In this document: one piece after another, positions 26,517-36,552 of the stretch
Layout of the letters: every line of letters begins with the position of its first letter
Position numbering within the stretch: the stretch's first letter is position 1
From: Schlesneria paludicola DSM 18645
GTDB lineage: Bacteria; Planctomycetota; Planctomycetia; Planctomycetales; Planctomycetaceae
Assembly: GCA_945869955.1 (NCBI GenBank)
Contig: CAMBQP010000006.1
Location: 1-58,102, forward strand
DNA: 58,102 nucleotides
Reading direction: 5' to 3'
Made by a program: the position numbers and the translations under genes
Notes under the pieces: model-generated
What the model was told of the DNA's origin: nothing
Databases searched by the model: none
What the model saw: the letters and a program-made list of their open reading frames with translations, nothing else

Positions 26517-29500
26517 ATGACCAAACAACTACGTCGCATCCTCACGAGCTTCTTTCCGCGTTTGCGTCGGGAATTTCGTTGGCAGGATCTTTGGCCACTG
26601 GTCGCTTTCCTGGCGGTTTTTTGCGGAGTCTGTGCGTGGCTGGAAAGTGCGCATCATCTGATGTTTTCCCGCCCGCTGATGCTCGGTTTGATCGTGTTTG
26701 CCCCCTGGATCTGGTGGATGCATCTGGCGGGCTACGCGGGATTGCCGAAGAGTCGCAGTCAACTTGCGTTGCTCATGCGACTCTGTCTGCTCGGTTTGCT
26801 GGTGATGGTGCTGGCCGAACCTCGTGCGGTCCGATCTCGGGATGTGATGTCGGTGGTCTTTGCCCTTGATGTGAGTGACTCGATTTACAATTCGGACGAA
26901 GCGCTGAAATACATCGTCGACACCGCTCAAAAACATCGCCCCAAAGGAAAGTCCGATCAGGCGGGGCTGATCATTTTTGGCAAGACTCCTGCCTGCGAGC
27001 TCTCTCCCAGCATGAGCTTTCCGTTCGAGGCGTTTAACTCGCAGGTCGACCGTGGGGCCACAAATATCGAGCAAACCTTATCGTACGCCGGTGCACTGCT
27101 GCCAGAAGATAGTCAGGGAAAAGTAGTCCTGATCAGTGATGGGGTTCAAACCGAGGGGAACCTGTCTCGCATCCTGGATGATTTAAAGGGGCGTGGGGTC
27201 GCGGTGGATGTCCTGCCGATTGATTACTCGTATCGAAACGAAGTCTGGCTCGAACGACTCGATCTCCCTCAAGCGGTTAAACTCGGCGAGACCTACGAAG
27301 CAGGCATGCTGGTGAAGTCGTTAAGCGAGGGGAAAGGAAAGCTCGTTCTGCGGGAAAACGGGGTCGTTATTGCCGAACAAGAGATTGATTACAAAACAGG
27401 AACAAACCGCTATACGGTTCCGATTACGCTCAGATCTACAGGATACTATGAATATACGGCCAGCATTGAAGTCCCCAAGGTGCAAGATAGCCTGTCACAA
27501 AATAATACCGTACTGAATTACATCTTCGTCGAAGGGGAAGGAAAAGTCTTATTGGTCACAGATAGCTCGGGAGATCGTCGTGACTGGGAACTTCTCCAAA
27601 AGGGAATACAGGCTGGCGATCGGGTTGTCGAGCATATCGAAGGAGCCGATCTTCCTCGCGACGCAACCTCATTGATGCCCTATGATTGCATTGTCTTCGC
27701 GAATGTTCCCCATGATGAATTCGACGTTCAACAACTGCAGGCTGTGCGGGATGCCGTTTATAATTTGGGCGTCGGATTTCTGATGGTCGGCGGGTCGAAC
27801 AGCTTCGGGCCCGGTGGTTATCATCGCACCGTGATTGAAGAGATTCTGCCGGTTTCCATGGATGTTTCGCAAAAGAAGGTTCTGCCAAAAGGGGCGCTGG
27901 CGATCATTTTGCACTCGTGTGAATTTCCCGAAGGAAATACCTGGGGCAAGCGAATCACCAAACAGGCGATCAAAGTTCTTGGTGCCCAGGATGAAGTGGG
28001 GGTACTGGCTTATACCGAATTCGGTGAGAAGTGGTTATTTGAACTGACGCCCGCTGGTGAGTACGAGTCGCTGATCCCGATTATCAACGGGGCGACCATC
28101 GGTGACATGCCCAGCTTTCAGAACACGATGCAAATGGGGCTGAGGGGATTAATGAAGAGTAACGCGGCGACGCGGCACATGATTATCCTTTCGGATGGTG
28201 ATCCGCAACCGCCAACACCCACCTTGATTAAGGAATTCATCGACGCAAAAATCAGCGTTTCGATGGTGGCGGTCTTCCCACATGGAGGACTGGAAATCTC
28301 GAAAATGCAAGGGGTCGCCGAAGTAACAGGGGGAAGATACTACTTCCCCGAAAACCCCGAACAGCTTCCGGCCATCTTCATTAAAGAATCAAAAACGCTG
28401 AAACGGAGCATGCTACAAAATAAAGTGTTTACACCGGAAATCGCCTTTCCTTCCCCCGTCTTAAAAGGGATCGAGGGACTGCCAGAACTCAAGGGCTACG
28501 TCATCACGACAGCCAAGGGGCATCCCGCCATGACGATCCTGACCGCGCCACCTGATGAGGAAGACCCCGATTCGCAAGATCCGGTTCTTTCCGTCTGGCA
28601 GCACGGACTGGGCAAGACGGCCGCATTCACGTCAGATTTCAGTTCGAACTGGGGTGAATACTGGCAGCAGTGGAATCGATTCCAGCCGTTTATTAAACAA
28701 CTGTTAACGGAAGTCAGTCGCGTCAAGAAAGACGGCCATCTGCGGATGTCGACGCATACCTCGGGTGGCGATGCGGTGATTGTCGTCGAAGACTTTCACC
28801 CGGAGGAAGGGTTTTTAGAGCTGACTGCGAAACTCGCCGGCCCCAATCAGAAGTCGGAAAACATTCAGTTAAAGCAGGTTGCTCCTCGACGCTATCAGGC
28901 TACGGTTCCGCTTTGGGGACATGGCCGCTATCACGCCATCGCTCAGGGAGTCGGTACGGTGGCGGGAATCGGCAAAGCAGGGGTTGGCGAGTCGGGAGAA
29001 TCGGGAGGTGAGCGAAGAGACCTCGCGTTCGGCGGATTGATTGTGCCGTATTCACCCGAGTACCTGCGGTTCCGTTCGAATCGTCAGACATTACAAGATG
29101 TCGCCGATCGAACAGGGGGCCGTGTCCTGACAGGTGATCCCGTCAAGGATGATATCTATCAGTATGGCCGAGCCCCTAAACGGAGCTCAAAACCGATTTT
29201 TGACTGGTTTTTGATCGCGTTGGCCATCCTCCTCCCGCTGGATGTGGCTCTGCGGCGCATTCAAATTGATTTTGCGGCCATGAAGGCCGCGCTCGGACTA
29301 GGGCGAAGGGCAACGACCACCGCCACGATGGGGGCGTTATTGCAAGCAAAACAAACGGCATCTGCGGCGATGCAGACGCGTCGAGCGGAACAACCACTTC
29401 CTCGCTCAATGTCGAGTTCGCCGCCGACTCGTTCTTCGACCACGGCGAACACCTCACCGAATGTCGTTCGCCAACCACCCGTTGAGTCTCCGCCCGAGGG

Positions 29501-29573
29501 ATCCGGCGACAAACCGACATCGACGACAGAACGCCTGCTGGCGCTCAAACGTAAACGTGACGAAGACAACTAG
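26517..29573 (+). CDS. Large vWA and glutamine-amidotransferase-like membrane protein (Bat cluster)
   Basis: GGAG lies 8 bases before the ATG at 26517; the product has 1018 residues. Three hydrophobic segments (within residues 20-120) precede a first vWA domain with the metal-site motif DVSDS (about 137) and LISDGVQTEG. A middle region is amidotransferase-like (DCIVFANVPHDEF, FLMVGGSNSFGPGGY). A second vWA-like region follows (ALAIILHSCEFPEG, MIILSDGDPQPP), which lacks a clean DxSxS. A last transmembrane helix (FDWFLIALAILLPLDVAL) precedes a Ser/Thr-rich cytoplasmic tail. Such proteins in MoxR clusters are thought to work with the MoxR chaperone in envelope or protein-complex maturation. It begins 2 bases after the ATPase-NHL gene. 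Confidence 0.8.
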   Translation: MTKQLRRILTSFFPRLRREFRWQDLWPLVAFLAVFCGVCAWLESAHHLMFSRPLMLGLIVFAPWIWWMHLAGYAGLPKSRSQLALLMRLCLLGLLVMVLAEPRAVRSRDVMSVVFALDVSDSIYNSDEALKYIVDTAQKHRPKGKSDQAGLIIFGKTPACELSPSMSFPFEAFNSQVDRGATNIEQTLSYAGALLPEDSQGKVVLISDGVQTEGNLSRILDDLKGRGVAVDVLPIDYSYRNEVWLERLDLPQAVKLGETYEAGMLVKSLSEGKGKLVLRENGVVIAEQEIDYKTGTNRYTVPITLRSTGYYEYTASIEVPKVQDSLSQNNTVLNYIFVEGEGKVLLVTDSSGDRRDWELLQKGIQAGDRVVEHIEGADLPRDATSLMPYDCIVFANVPHDEFDVQQLQAVRDAVYNLGVGFLMVGGSNSFGPGGYHRTVIEEILPVSMDVSQKKVLPKGALAIILHSCEFPEGNTWGKRITKQAIKVLGAQDEVGVLAYTEFGEKWLFELTPAGEYESLIPIINGATIGDMPSFQNTMQMGLRGLMKSNAATRHMIILSDGDPQPPTPTLIKEFIDAKISVSMVAVFPHGGLEISKMQGVAEVTGGRYYFPENPEQLPAIFIKESKTLKRSMLQNKVFTPEIAFPSPVLKGIEGLPELKGYVITTAKGHPAMTILTAPPDEEDPDSQDPVLSVWQHGLGKTAAFTSDFSSNWGEYWQQWNRFQPFIKQLLTEVSRVKKDGHLRMSTHTSGGDAVIVVEDFHPEEGFLELTAKLAGPNQKSENIQLKQVAPRRYQATVPLWGHGRYHAIAQGVGTVAGIGKAGVGESGESGGERRDLAFGGLIVPYSPEYLRFRSNRQTLQDVADRTGGRVLTGDPVKDDIYQYGRAPKRSSKPIFDWFLIALAILLPLDVALRRIQIDFAAMKAALGLGRRATTTATMGALLQAKQTASAAMQTRRAEQPLPRSMSSSPPTRSSTTANTSPNVVRQPPVESPPEGSGDKPTSTTERLLALKRKRDEDN

Positions 29574-29575
29574 TA

Positions 29576-29626
29576 TCGTATTCCTGATTCAATCGTATTC
29601 CCGATTCAATCGTATTCCCGACTAAA
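29576..29626. repeat. 17-base tandem repeat before moxR
   Basis: TCGTATTCCTGATTCAA at 29576, TCGTATTCCCGATTCAA at 29593 and a partial third unit at 29610 form a 17-base array in the spacer between the vWA gene and moxR. Confidence 0.8.
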
Positions 29627-29669
29627 CGCCGTTAACGAAACCGCCTGTTTTCAATAGAAAGTTCCTCAG

Positions 29670-30683
29670 ATGAGTGCTGTTGAAGTCACTGGACTGGCCT
29701 CCCTGGAAGCGGAAGCGTCGCATTTTCAGCATCAATTTGCCGAGGCTCGAGCGGCGATTGGTCGAGTCATCGTCGGACAGACGCGAACGGTCGAAGCGGC
29801 GCTGACCGCCATTATGTGTGGTGGAAATGTGCTGCTGGAAGGGGTACCCGGTTTGGGAAAAACCGAGCTGGTCAAAGCCCTGTCCCGCGTGCTGGATCTC
29901 GATTTTCGACGCATCCAGTTCACCCCCGACCTGATGCCCGCAGACATCGTCGGTACCAATGTCATGATGAGTGACGAGAACGGGCAGTATCGGTTTGAAT
30001 TTCGTAAAGGACCGATCTTCACGCAATTGCTACTCGCGGACGAAATCAATCGGGCATCCCCCAAGACCCAGTCCGCATTACTCGAAACGATGCAAGAACA
30101 TTCAGTAACGACCGGCGGAAACGTCTTTCAATTGAAAGAACCCTTCTTCGTCCTCGCGACCCAGAACCCAATCGAACAAGAGGGGACCTATCCTCTGCCT
30201 GAAGCGCAACTCGACCGGTTTATGTTCAAGGTGGTTGTCCCGTTTTTAAACCGGGAGGAATTGAATGAAGTTGTCAGCCGAACGATTCTCAAAACTCCTG
30301 TCGAGATCCCCAAACTGCTCGACTCGGAGCGAATCATGTCGCTCAGATCCATCCTGGAAAAAGTGGTGGTCACCGATGTCTTGCGTGATTATGCCGTCCG
30401 GCTGGTCCTCGCAACGCACCCCATCAGTGAATTTGCGACCCCTCGAGTTCGTCAATTCATCAAGTGGGGGGCAAGTCCCCGAGCCGCCCAGGCATTGATC
30501 CGTGCGGCACGAGTTCGCGCATTGGCCGAAGGACGGGTTCATGTCGCCTTTGAAGACATTCGATATTTTGCCTGCGAGGTCCTCGGTCATCGAATGCTGC
30601 TGAATTACGATGGTCAGGCTGAAAATCTGGATATGAATGAGATCGTACAAGAGTGCGTGAAGTCCTTATCCGAAACGATGTGA
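29670..30683 (+). CDS. moxR: MoxR-family AAA+ ATPase
   Basis: The 337-residue protein carries Walker [11 protein letters not shown] (58-67), Walker [13 protein letters not shown] (D124, E125), sensor-1-like [21 protein letters not shown] and the C-terminal helical lid, all intact and standard for MoxR. MoxR ATPases act with vWA proteins as chaperones that insert cofactors or metals or assemble membrane complexes. Its neighbours (vWA proteins on both sides and a DUF58 gene) form the usual Bat-like cluster. No strong ribosome binding site precedes the ATG at 29670. Confidence 0.95.
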   Translation: MSAVEVTGLASLEAEASHFQHQFAEARAAIGRVIVGQTRTVEAALTAIMCGGNVLLEGVPGLGKTELVKALSRVLDLDFRRIQFTPDLMPADIVGTNVMMSDENGQYRFEFRKGPIFTQLLLADEINRASPKTQSALLETMQEHSVTTGGNVFQLKEPFFVLATQNPIEQEGTYPLPEAQLDRFMFKVVVPFLNREELNEVVSRTILKTPVEIPKLLDSERIMSLRSILEKVVVTDVLRDYAVRLVLATHPISEFATPRVRQFIKWGASPRAAQALIRAARVRALAEGRVHVAFEDIRYFACEVLGHRMLLNYDGQAENLDMNEIVQECVKSLSETM

Positions 30684-30715
30684 TTCAAGTCATTTTACAG
30701 GGATTTAGGGATATC

Positions 30716-31042
30716 ATGTCAGCCTGCCCTCTCTGCCAAACCGAATTCGATCCGCTTCAATCGGGACAGTTGTGTCCCCAATGTCGCGATGAAGTCCTCG
30801 CAAAGGACGCGTATACTCCGCAGGATTTCCGCTTCGTCGGCTTTCTGGCAGGCGTCCTTATCGCCGCAGTCAGCTCGATGCCGGGTGCTTTTTTGGGTGA
30901 TCTGATCGGACGAAGTGTGGGAAACCCGCTGCGTGGCTGCACGATCGGCGTGGTCGTTTTTTCCCTGTTGGGTTTTGTTGCTGGTTTCTTTGTCGGACCC
31001 GCGATGGTTCGCAGGATTGAGGCCGCAAAACGATCGGCGTGA
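30716..31042 (+). CDS. Small zinc-ribbon membrane protein
   Basis: The ATG at 30716 follows an AGGGATTTAGGGATATC leader and gives 108 residues. Two CxxC pairs at the start (CPLC near residue 4-7 and CPQC near 20-23) form a zinc ribbon, followed by two hydrophobic segments (FLAGVLIAAVSSMPGAFLG and CTIGVVVFSLLGFVAGFFVG) and a short basic tail. The frame also stays open upstream to 30653 but that part overlaps moxR. No enzymatic function is apparent; the context in the MoxR cluster suggests an accessory membrane component. Confidence 0.7.
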   Translation: MSACPLCQTEFDPLQSGQLCPQCRDEVLAKDAYTPQDFRFVGFLAGVLIAAVSSMPGAFLGDLIGRSVGNPLRGCTIGVVVFSLLGFVAGFFVGPAMVRRIEAAKRSA

Positions 31043-31101
31043 GGACTTCAAGCCGATCGATGGAAATGGTGTGATCAACCGGGAAATGGTTTGATGAAAT
31101 T

Positions 31102-31150
31102 GTGTGAGTAGTAAGACGGTGTGAGTAGTAAGAGTGTGTGAGTAGTGCGA
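31102..31150. repeat. 17-base tandem repeat before the DUF58 gene
   Basis: GTGTGAGTAGTAAGA occurs at 31102, 31119 and, slightly changed, 31136: three units at a 17-base period. The last unit overlaps the GTG at 31138, an alternative start of the next gene. Just upstream a GGAAATGG(T)xTGAT phrase is also doubled (31062 and 31082). Confidence 0.8.
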
Positions 31151-31152
31151 CT

Positions 31153-32049
31153 ATGGATTCGACAAAGCAGTTTTCATCGCTTCTGGAAAACTCGACTCTT
31201 TCACGTGTCGAGCGGATGCGGTTGTTGCCGATGCGGCGGATGACGAACCGCAGCCGTGGTGAACATCTCGCCGGTAAAGGGGGAACCAGTACCGAATTCA
31301 ACGACTACCGAGATTACTCGGCTGGCGATGATATGCGGTACGTCGACTGGAACATCTTTTCCCGGCTCAATCGCCCTTACGTCAAACAGTATCGTCATGA
31401 AGAAGAAATGCATGTCATGATTCTGATCGATGCTTCGGCATCGATGCGGTTTGGTGACAAGTTCGAAAAGGCAAGGCAATTGGCCGCCTGCTTTGCCGTG
31501 ATGGGGCTAATGAACATGGAAAAAGTGAGCCTGTTCGCCTGTCAGCATGCCGGACAAACACCGCAGATACTCTCCCCCTGCACCGGTCGGATGAGTATCA
31601 AGCGCGTGCTGTCGTTTCTGGAAAACCTGCCGGCAGGTGGTGACTTTCCGATCGATATGGCCGTCGAGGCGGTCCTGAAGCAACATCGAGGACGAGGTGT
31701 TTGTGTGCTGCTGTCAGACTTTCTGACGTTTGGAGCGATGGAACGCCCGATGAATCAGTTGTTCAGCGCGGGGCTTGAAGTCTTTGGGATTCAGATATTG
31801 TGTGGATTAGAGCTCAACCCGGAATTGACAGGGGACCTGCGGTTTGTCGATTCGGAAACGGGGATGACGCTGGATGTCTCGTCCGTCGGGGATTTGATTG
31901 GTTTTTATCATGAACATCTGCACGGCTTACAGGAGCATCTGGCGGGACTATGTCGCCAGCGAAGTGGACGATTCGTTTGTCTGGATTCGGGATTGCCGCT
32001 GGAAACGTTGGTTTTTGACACCTTGAAGCGGAAAGGTTGGGTCCAGTGA
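31153..32049 (+). CDS. DUF58 domain protein (MoxR cluster)
   Basis: The ATG at 31153 gives 298 residues; a GTG at 31138 within the repeat is possible. The block RSRGEHLAGKGGTSTEFNDYRDYSAGDD, split here as RSRGEHLAGKGG and EFNDYRDYSAGDDMRYVDWN, is the DUF58 signature, followed by a vWA-type stretch with LIDASASM (DxSxS). DUF58 proteins pair with MoxR ATPases; the vWA fold is thought to be the binding partner. No membrane segment is present. The gene is 58 bases before the next vWA gene. Confidence 0.9.
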   Translation: MDSTKQFSSLLENSTLSRVERMRLLPMRRMTNRSRGEHLAGKGGTSTEFNDYRDYSAGDDMRYVDWNIFSRLNRPYVKQYRHEEEMHVMILIDASASMRFGDKFEKARQLAACFAVMGLMNMEKVSLFACQHAGQTPQILSPCTGRMSIKRVLSFLENLPAGGDFPIDMAVEAVLKQHRGRGVCVLLSDFLTFGAMERPMNQLFSAGLEVFGIQILCGLELNPELTGDLRFVDSETGMTLDVSSVGDLIGFYHEHLHGLQEHLAGLCRQRSGRFVCLDSGLPLETLVFDTLKRKGWVQ

Positions 32050-32107
32050 TGCGGAGCGATTCGCACGAGCAGTTTTCGCTCGATTCCGTAACGAGAAAGA
32101 GGTCAAC

Positions 32108-34006
32108 ATGAGCCTGCCTGGCTTCTCGGCACTCATTAACGCCTGGTGGTTTCTACTGCTGGTGCCGTTGATCATTTTTTATTTTCTGAAACTGCAACGA
32201 CCTCGGATGGAGATCCCTTCGCTCGCTTTGTGGCGACAGGTGATCACTGATCAGCGGGTGAATTCCCCGTTCCAGAAATTCAAGCGTAACCTGCTGCTGC
32301 TGCTCCAGGTCCTGCTGTTATGTGCGTTGATTCTGGGGGCCATGCAGCCTTATCTGTCGCGTGGGACCGAGCAGGCGCAGTACCTTCCCGTTTTGATCGA
32401 CAATTCCGCTAGCATGGCGGCTCTGGATGGTCCTGGCGGGAAGTCACGGCTGGACGAAGCAAAAGAAAAGGTTTCTCAGCTCATCGATGATCTGCTGGCA
32501 GATCAACGTCTCTGCCTGATTTCGATCAATTCCACGGCAAGGAAGTTGACCGATTTCACCGACAATAAACGGCTGTTGAAAGAGGCACTGTCCCGCCTGG
32601 AAGTGAGTCAGGTTCCCAGCCGCCTCGAGGATGGACTCCGTCTGGCTCAGGCGATGTCACGCGTCCAGCAGATCGATACGGTTGTACTCATTTCCGATGG
32701 GAATGTTCCTCAGGAAATTGATTTCGAACTCCCCTTCAAATTAAATTTTCAGAAACTGACCTCCGGTGGCGCGAATGTGGGAATTGTCGATTTCAACGCT
32801 CGTCGATCACGCACCGGATGGGACGTTTTTGCCCGAATCGAGGGGACTTTAAAAGCGGAGGGAAGCAGCGGCGGACCACCGACCGCAAAAACGATGTGTG
32901 AGTATGAATTGCTGCAAAATGGGAATTCGATCAAACAAGAGAGCGTTTCGATCGAAGGAGGTAAAGCCGAACGCCTGGTTTTCAAAGTCTCGACCACGAT
33001 CGCAATCTCGCTGGAACTCCGGATTAAACCGGATAGTTTCGACTCGCTGCCAGCTGATAATGTCGCCTACCTTGAGCTTCCGGCGCCCCGTCCTCTGACG
33101 GTCTATTGCCCCCGGCAAATGGAAACTTACCGCAACGCTCTCGCCAATATCCCTGACGTCAATCTCTATCCCGGAACCGAAAACGAACCGAAAACGGTCG
33201 ATTTGAAGTTTGCTGAAGGACCGATTTCCCTCGGACCACAATCCAGTGTGGTCATGAATGTCGGTTTCGTTCCCGAGGATCTGTCGAGTCTGGTGGAACT
33301 GGTTGCAGGTGAGTCCGAGATTATTGACTGGCGAAGCACCTCACCATTACTCCAGCATGTGCAGCTGCTGGATATTCAAATTGCGGATGACCCCAAGTTG
33401 GCCAAAGGGGTTGCCGAGCGTGATTTTGAATTGGCCGGTTACGAAATTCTGGCACAGAGTCGTTCGGGTCCGCTGATCCTGGAACGAGATTTGAGTGGGC
33501 GATTGGACTACCAACTGCTGTTCCATACCGACCGGTCCTCGCTGGTTTACCGAGTTGGGTTTCCGATCCTGGTTCAAAATCTCACCCAGATTGCCGCGCA
33601 ACGAGCGCATCTGCTGGATGCCAAAGCTCAGGCGACGGGAGTGTTACCCATTCAGAAGATCACTCCCGATACGGAAGTTCAAATTTCCGGCCCCAATGGT
33701 CAGCGCGAAACCGCGACGAGTGACTCGAACGGTTTGCTGTCCGGGGTCGGTGCACAGTCGGTTGGCGGGTATGAGATCACGGGAAGTGGGGACCCCATTA
33801 AAATCGGGGTTAGTCTGATTTCTTCCAGTGAAACAGGATTGCGTGTGGCAGAAACATTGACCTTCCCCGAAGTTTCGATTTCGGCAGCAACCACCGCATT
33901 AAAGACAGATCAACCGCTGTGGCATTGGTTTGCCGTGGCGGGACTCGTATTGCTCTTAGTGGAATGGTGGTACTTTCAAAAACGGCCATTCGGAGCACCG
34001 GGATAA
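32108..34006 (+). CDS. BatA-like vWA membrane protein
   Basis: AGAGG precedes the ATG at 32108 by 6 bases. The 632-residue product starts with the N-terminal BatA block (WWFLLLVPLIIFYFLKLQRP), a second hydrophobic segment (LLLLLQVLLLCALILGA) and a vWA domain with DNSASM (about 98) and LISDGNVP. The long middle part is beta-rich and probably periplasmic; a C-terminal helix (WHWFAVAGLVLLLVEWWYF) ends the protein. It sits between the DUF58 gene and another large membrane protein, so it belongs to the same MoxR-associated complex. Confidence 0.85.
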   Translation: MSLPGFSALINAWWFLLLVPLIIFYFLKLQRPRMEIPSLALWRQVITDQRVNSPFQKFKRNLLLLLQVLLLCALILGAMQPYLSRGTEQAQYLPVLIDNSASMAALDGPGGKSRLDEAKEKVSQLIDDLLADQRLCLISINSTARKLTDFTDNKRLLKEALSRLEVSQVPSRLEDGLRLAQAMSRVQQIDTVVLISDGNVPQEIDFELPFKLNFQKLTSGGANVGIVDFNARRSRTGWDVFARIEGTLKAEGSSGGPPTAKTMCEYELLQNGNSIKQESVSIEGGKAERLVFKVSTTIAISLELRIKPDSFDSLPADNVAYLELPAPRPLTVYCPRQMETYRNALANIPDVNLYPGTENEPKTVDLKFAEGPISLGPQSSVVMNVGFVPEDLSSLVELVAGESEIIDWRSTSPLLQHVQLLDIQIADDPKLAKGVAERDFELAGYEILAQSRSGPLILERDLSGRLDYQLLFHTDRSSLVYRVGFPILVQNLTQIAAQRAHLLDAKAQATGVLPIQKITPDTEVQISGPNGQRETATSDSNGLLSGVGAQSVGGYEITGSGDPIKIGVSLISSSETGLRVAETLTFPEVSISAATTALKTDQPLWHWFAVAGLVLLLVEWWYFQKRPFGAPG

Positions 34007-34204
34007 GATGTCCGGTAATATTACTGCAACCGCTTTCCCTCAAATGACCGATTTCCCTCGACGGGAAGTCATGACAGACGAATGGCACCGTTGAACGAGT
34101 CCCCCCTTGCCTGCCACGATGGATCGACCCAGAATGGTTGGTGAGTGTGGCCCCTTCCCAATCGACTTTCCCCATGAGTCGAATTGCTCAGGAAAACTCA
34201 ACCT

Positions 34205-36481
34205 ATGTTTTCAGCGATGACTCGATACTACCGTTTGCTTGCCCATGGGCGCACCACACTTCTGGTCGTGTTCAGCCTTTCGGGGTTTGCACTCAACGCC
34301 TTGGCTCAGTCGTCCCAAGCACCGCAAAAGTCACTTACGATCGAGTCTTCAAACATTCAGCCACCGGTGGCACTTGGCCGACCGATGCTGACCTGGTGGG
34401 ATGTGAAAATTCCGGGATCAGCGCTGGTCGTTGGCAAGTTTCAGTTTGCAATCAAATCGGATAATTTTTTATTTGCAACACTGGAAACAGAAGAACTGAC
34501 GTTGAATGGTCCCGAGCAGCGTATCCGCGTCTTGCTCCCCCCCGTCGACTGTGCTCAATCTGTGGATCGGCTGTATGTCGATATTTCGTTTCAGGGGAAA
34601 AAATACTCCGGGCCACTCGGACAGCAAATCTTGCGTGTCCCCTTTACTACGAAGACCGTATTCATGGGTTTGATTGGAGAATCCAGACTCGGTAAGAAGC
34701 GTTCTGTGCGACGCGAAAAAATCATGGAGCGACTTCGATTTGAAAGCCTGATTCCGGAGACCACCAATTTGGCCGGCGAGACAAAAGAATTGGTCAAAAC
34801 GATTTTTGCCTCGATCGATCCGAACGATTTTCCTACTGAGCCTCTGGCTTACTGTGGCTATGATGTTGTGATTCTCTTGGATGTGGAATTCCGTAATCTC
34901 CGCAAGCCGCAACTGGAAGGGTTGCTGTCGTGGGTTCAGGGAGGGGGTAGCCTGTTCATCGAACCAAACGGTGTGCTCGAACCTTATCATCTGGACTTTC
35001 TGAGAAAATTGACGGAGGAGGATCGTTCCGGGTTGGTCATCCAAGTTGATCCCGCAGGAAAATTGCCTCTCGATAGTACTCCATCGGGAACCGCTCCCGT
35101 TGCAATCGACTCGGGCTTAGGAAGTGTCGTGATGCGGATCGTAGATCCGCATGAACCGATCGACGATTCGCCCGAGGCGTGGCAAACGGTGATCAAGGCC
35201 TTGTGGAAGTTTCGGTTTCAATCGGCGGATAGAAAAGTAATCTCTTTCATCGAAGGGGGATTGGATGGTTTACCTGTACAAAAAACGGTCGACAGCCCTG
35301 ATCCCTATGGTTTTGATCAAACCCTGTATAATGCGGAATCGCTGAAGGGAGATCTGCTCTTAAATCACTTGACTCCCACAGGGGTCCAAATTGTTCCCCT
35401 TTGGCTGCTGGCGATGATTCTGATCGCCTTCGTCTGCCTGATTGGTCCTGGCGAGTATTTTGGTCTCGGTTTGTTGCGTGCTCGAAAACTGACCTGGATC
35501 ACATTTCCACTGGCGACCATCGGTGTCACTTCGCTGACAGTCTGGTTGTCAAACCGTTATATGACGGCAGGGGAAACTCGCCAATCCATTGAAATTTGTG
35601 ATCTGGGCTCGCGTGGGGAATTGATCCGCACAAATCGCTTTGAATTGCTTTTCGTCGCATCGACACATTCGGTCCTCACGGAAGTGGAAAAGGGAGTATT
35701 CGTACCGCTCCGGACCAATCAACGCCAACAGTCCAACGTTAATCTCCCGGTTGCTGCCACGTTTGGCAATCCGGGAATGGGTGGCGTGGGGACAAACGAG
35801 GATGGGCAAGTTCGACCGATGCCCAATCAGGCACAGGGGAGAATTCCAACGCAATTTGTCGCGCGGCAGAACCTGGTCAAGTGGACTCCACAAATCAACC
35901 GGATCATGTCGATTCCCGGTGCGGCGAGCGTTCCTCAGATTGACTGGACCCAATTCGAGCTCGGTAAAAATGAAGTGCAATTTCTGGAGTCGCACGTCAT
36001 CCCCCCCGAATTTGTGCGCCGTATTCAGGCACAACTTGGCCTAGAGGCCCTGGTGGCTTGTTTCATGGGTCATCACCGCTGGGCTGCGGATGGTTCTCCC
36101 GCATGGCGTTCAGCACGCGAGGCAAGCAACTCGCAGGACAACCTATGGATCATGCAGCAACAAATGATACAAATGCAGCAACAAGCGAACTGGGCACAGC
36201 AGATGCAGTCTGGGAATTCTCGCCGACCAGTCGATGTGTCGCTGGCGTATCAACCCGATCTGTTTCGCTGGATTCACCAAGCCTCAATCCCCAGCGCCGA
36301 ACTCGGTCAATTTGCCTTGTCCAGGCAGACCACACCGAAAGGGGGGCGTCGTGGCGATGACCTCGTGCTGCTGGATCCGAGCGATGCCAATACATGGCTA
36401 CTGGCGATTGTTGTTCCGAAAAACGATGGCTGGATTCTCTATCGCAAGCGGATGCGATTTCGAGACCTCGCCGGCAACTAG
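34205..36481 (+). CDS. Large membrane protein of the MoxR/vWA cluster
   Basis: I chose the ATG at 34205 (758 residues); a TTG at 34184 is possible. A signal peptide (about residues 15-35, ending ALNALAQ) leads to a periplasmic half with an amidotransferase-like stretch (CGYDVVILLDVEFRNLRKPQ, then LLSWVQGGGSLFIEPNG), where the glutaminase Cys is not apparent. Two transmembrane helices follow (LWLLAMILIAFVCLIGPGEY and ITFPLATIGVTSLTVWL), then a cytoplasmic part containing a Gln/Met-rich stretch (MQQQMIQMQQQANWAQQM). I know it only as a planctomycete cluster member; function unknown. It ends the plus-strand run that starts at 21726. Confidence 0.65.
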   Translation: MFSAMTRYYRLLAHGRTTLLVVFSLSGFALNALAQSSQAPQKSLTIESSNIQPPVALGRPMLTWWDVKIPGSALVVGKFQFAIKSDNFLFATLETEELTLNGPEQRIRVLLPPVDCAQSVDRLYVDISFQGKKYSGPLGQQILRVPFTTKTVFMGLIGESRLGKKRSVRREKIMERLRFESLIPETTNLAGETKELVKTIFASIDPNDFPTEPLAYCGYDVVILLDVEFRNLRKPQLEGLLSWVQGGGSLFIEPNGVLEPYHLDFLRKLTEEDRSGLVIQVDPAGKLPLDSTPSGTAPVAIDSGLGSVVMRIVDPHEPIDDSPEAWQTVIKALWKFRFQSADRKVISFIEGGLDGLPVQKTVDSPDPYGFDQTLYNAESLKGDLLLNHLTPTGVQIVPLWLLAMILIAFVCLIGPGEYFGLGLLRARKLTWITFPLATIGVTSLTVWLSNRYMTAGETRQSIEICDLGSRGELIRTNRFELLFVASTHSVLTEVEKGVFVPLRTNQRQQSNVNLPVAATFGNPGMGGVGTNEDGQVRPMPNQAQGRIPTQFVARQNLVKWTPQINRIMSIPGAASVPQIDWTQFELGKNEVQFLESHVIPPEFVRRIQAQLGLEALVACFMGHHRWAADGSPAWRSAREASNSQDNLWIMQQQMIQMQQQANWAQQMQSGNSRRPVDVSLAYQPDLFRWIHQASIPSAELGQFALSRQTTPKGGRRGDDLVLLDPSDANTWLLAIVVPKNDGWILYRKRMRFRDLAGN

Positions 36482-36552
36482 GCTCAATGAGCCCCCGCCC
36501 TCCCCTGCCTCATTTCGTGAATCACGCGATCGCAGATCACGGATCGCAGTCG

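Noticed and set aside
30653..30715. Upstream start of the zinc-ribbon protein
   Set aside because: That part overlaps the moxR end, and the zinc ribbon begins naturally at the ATG at 30716.
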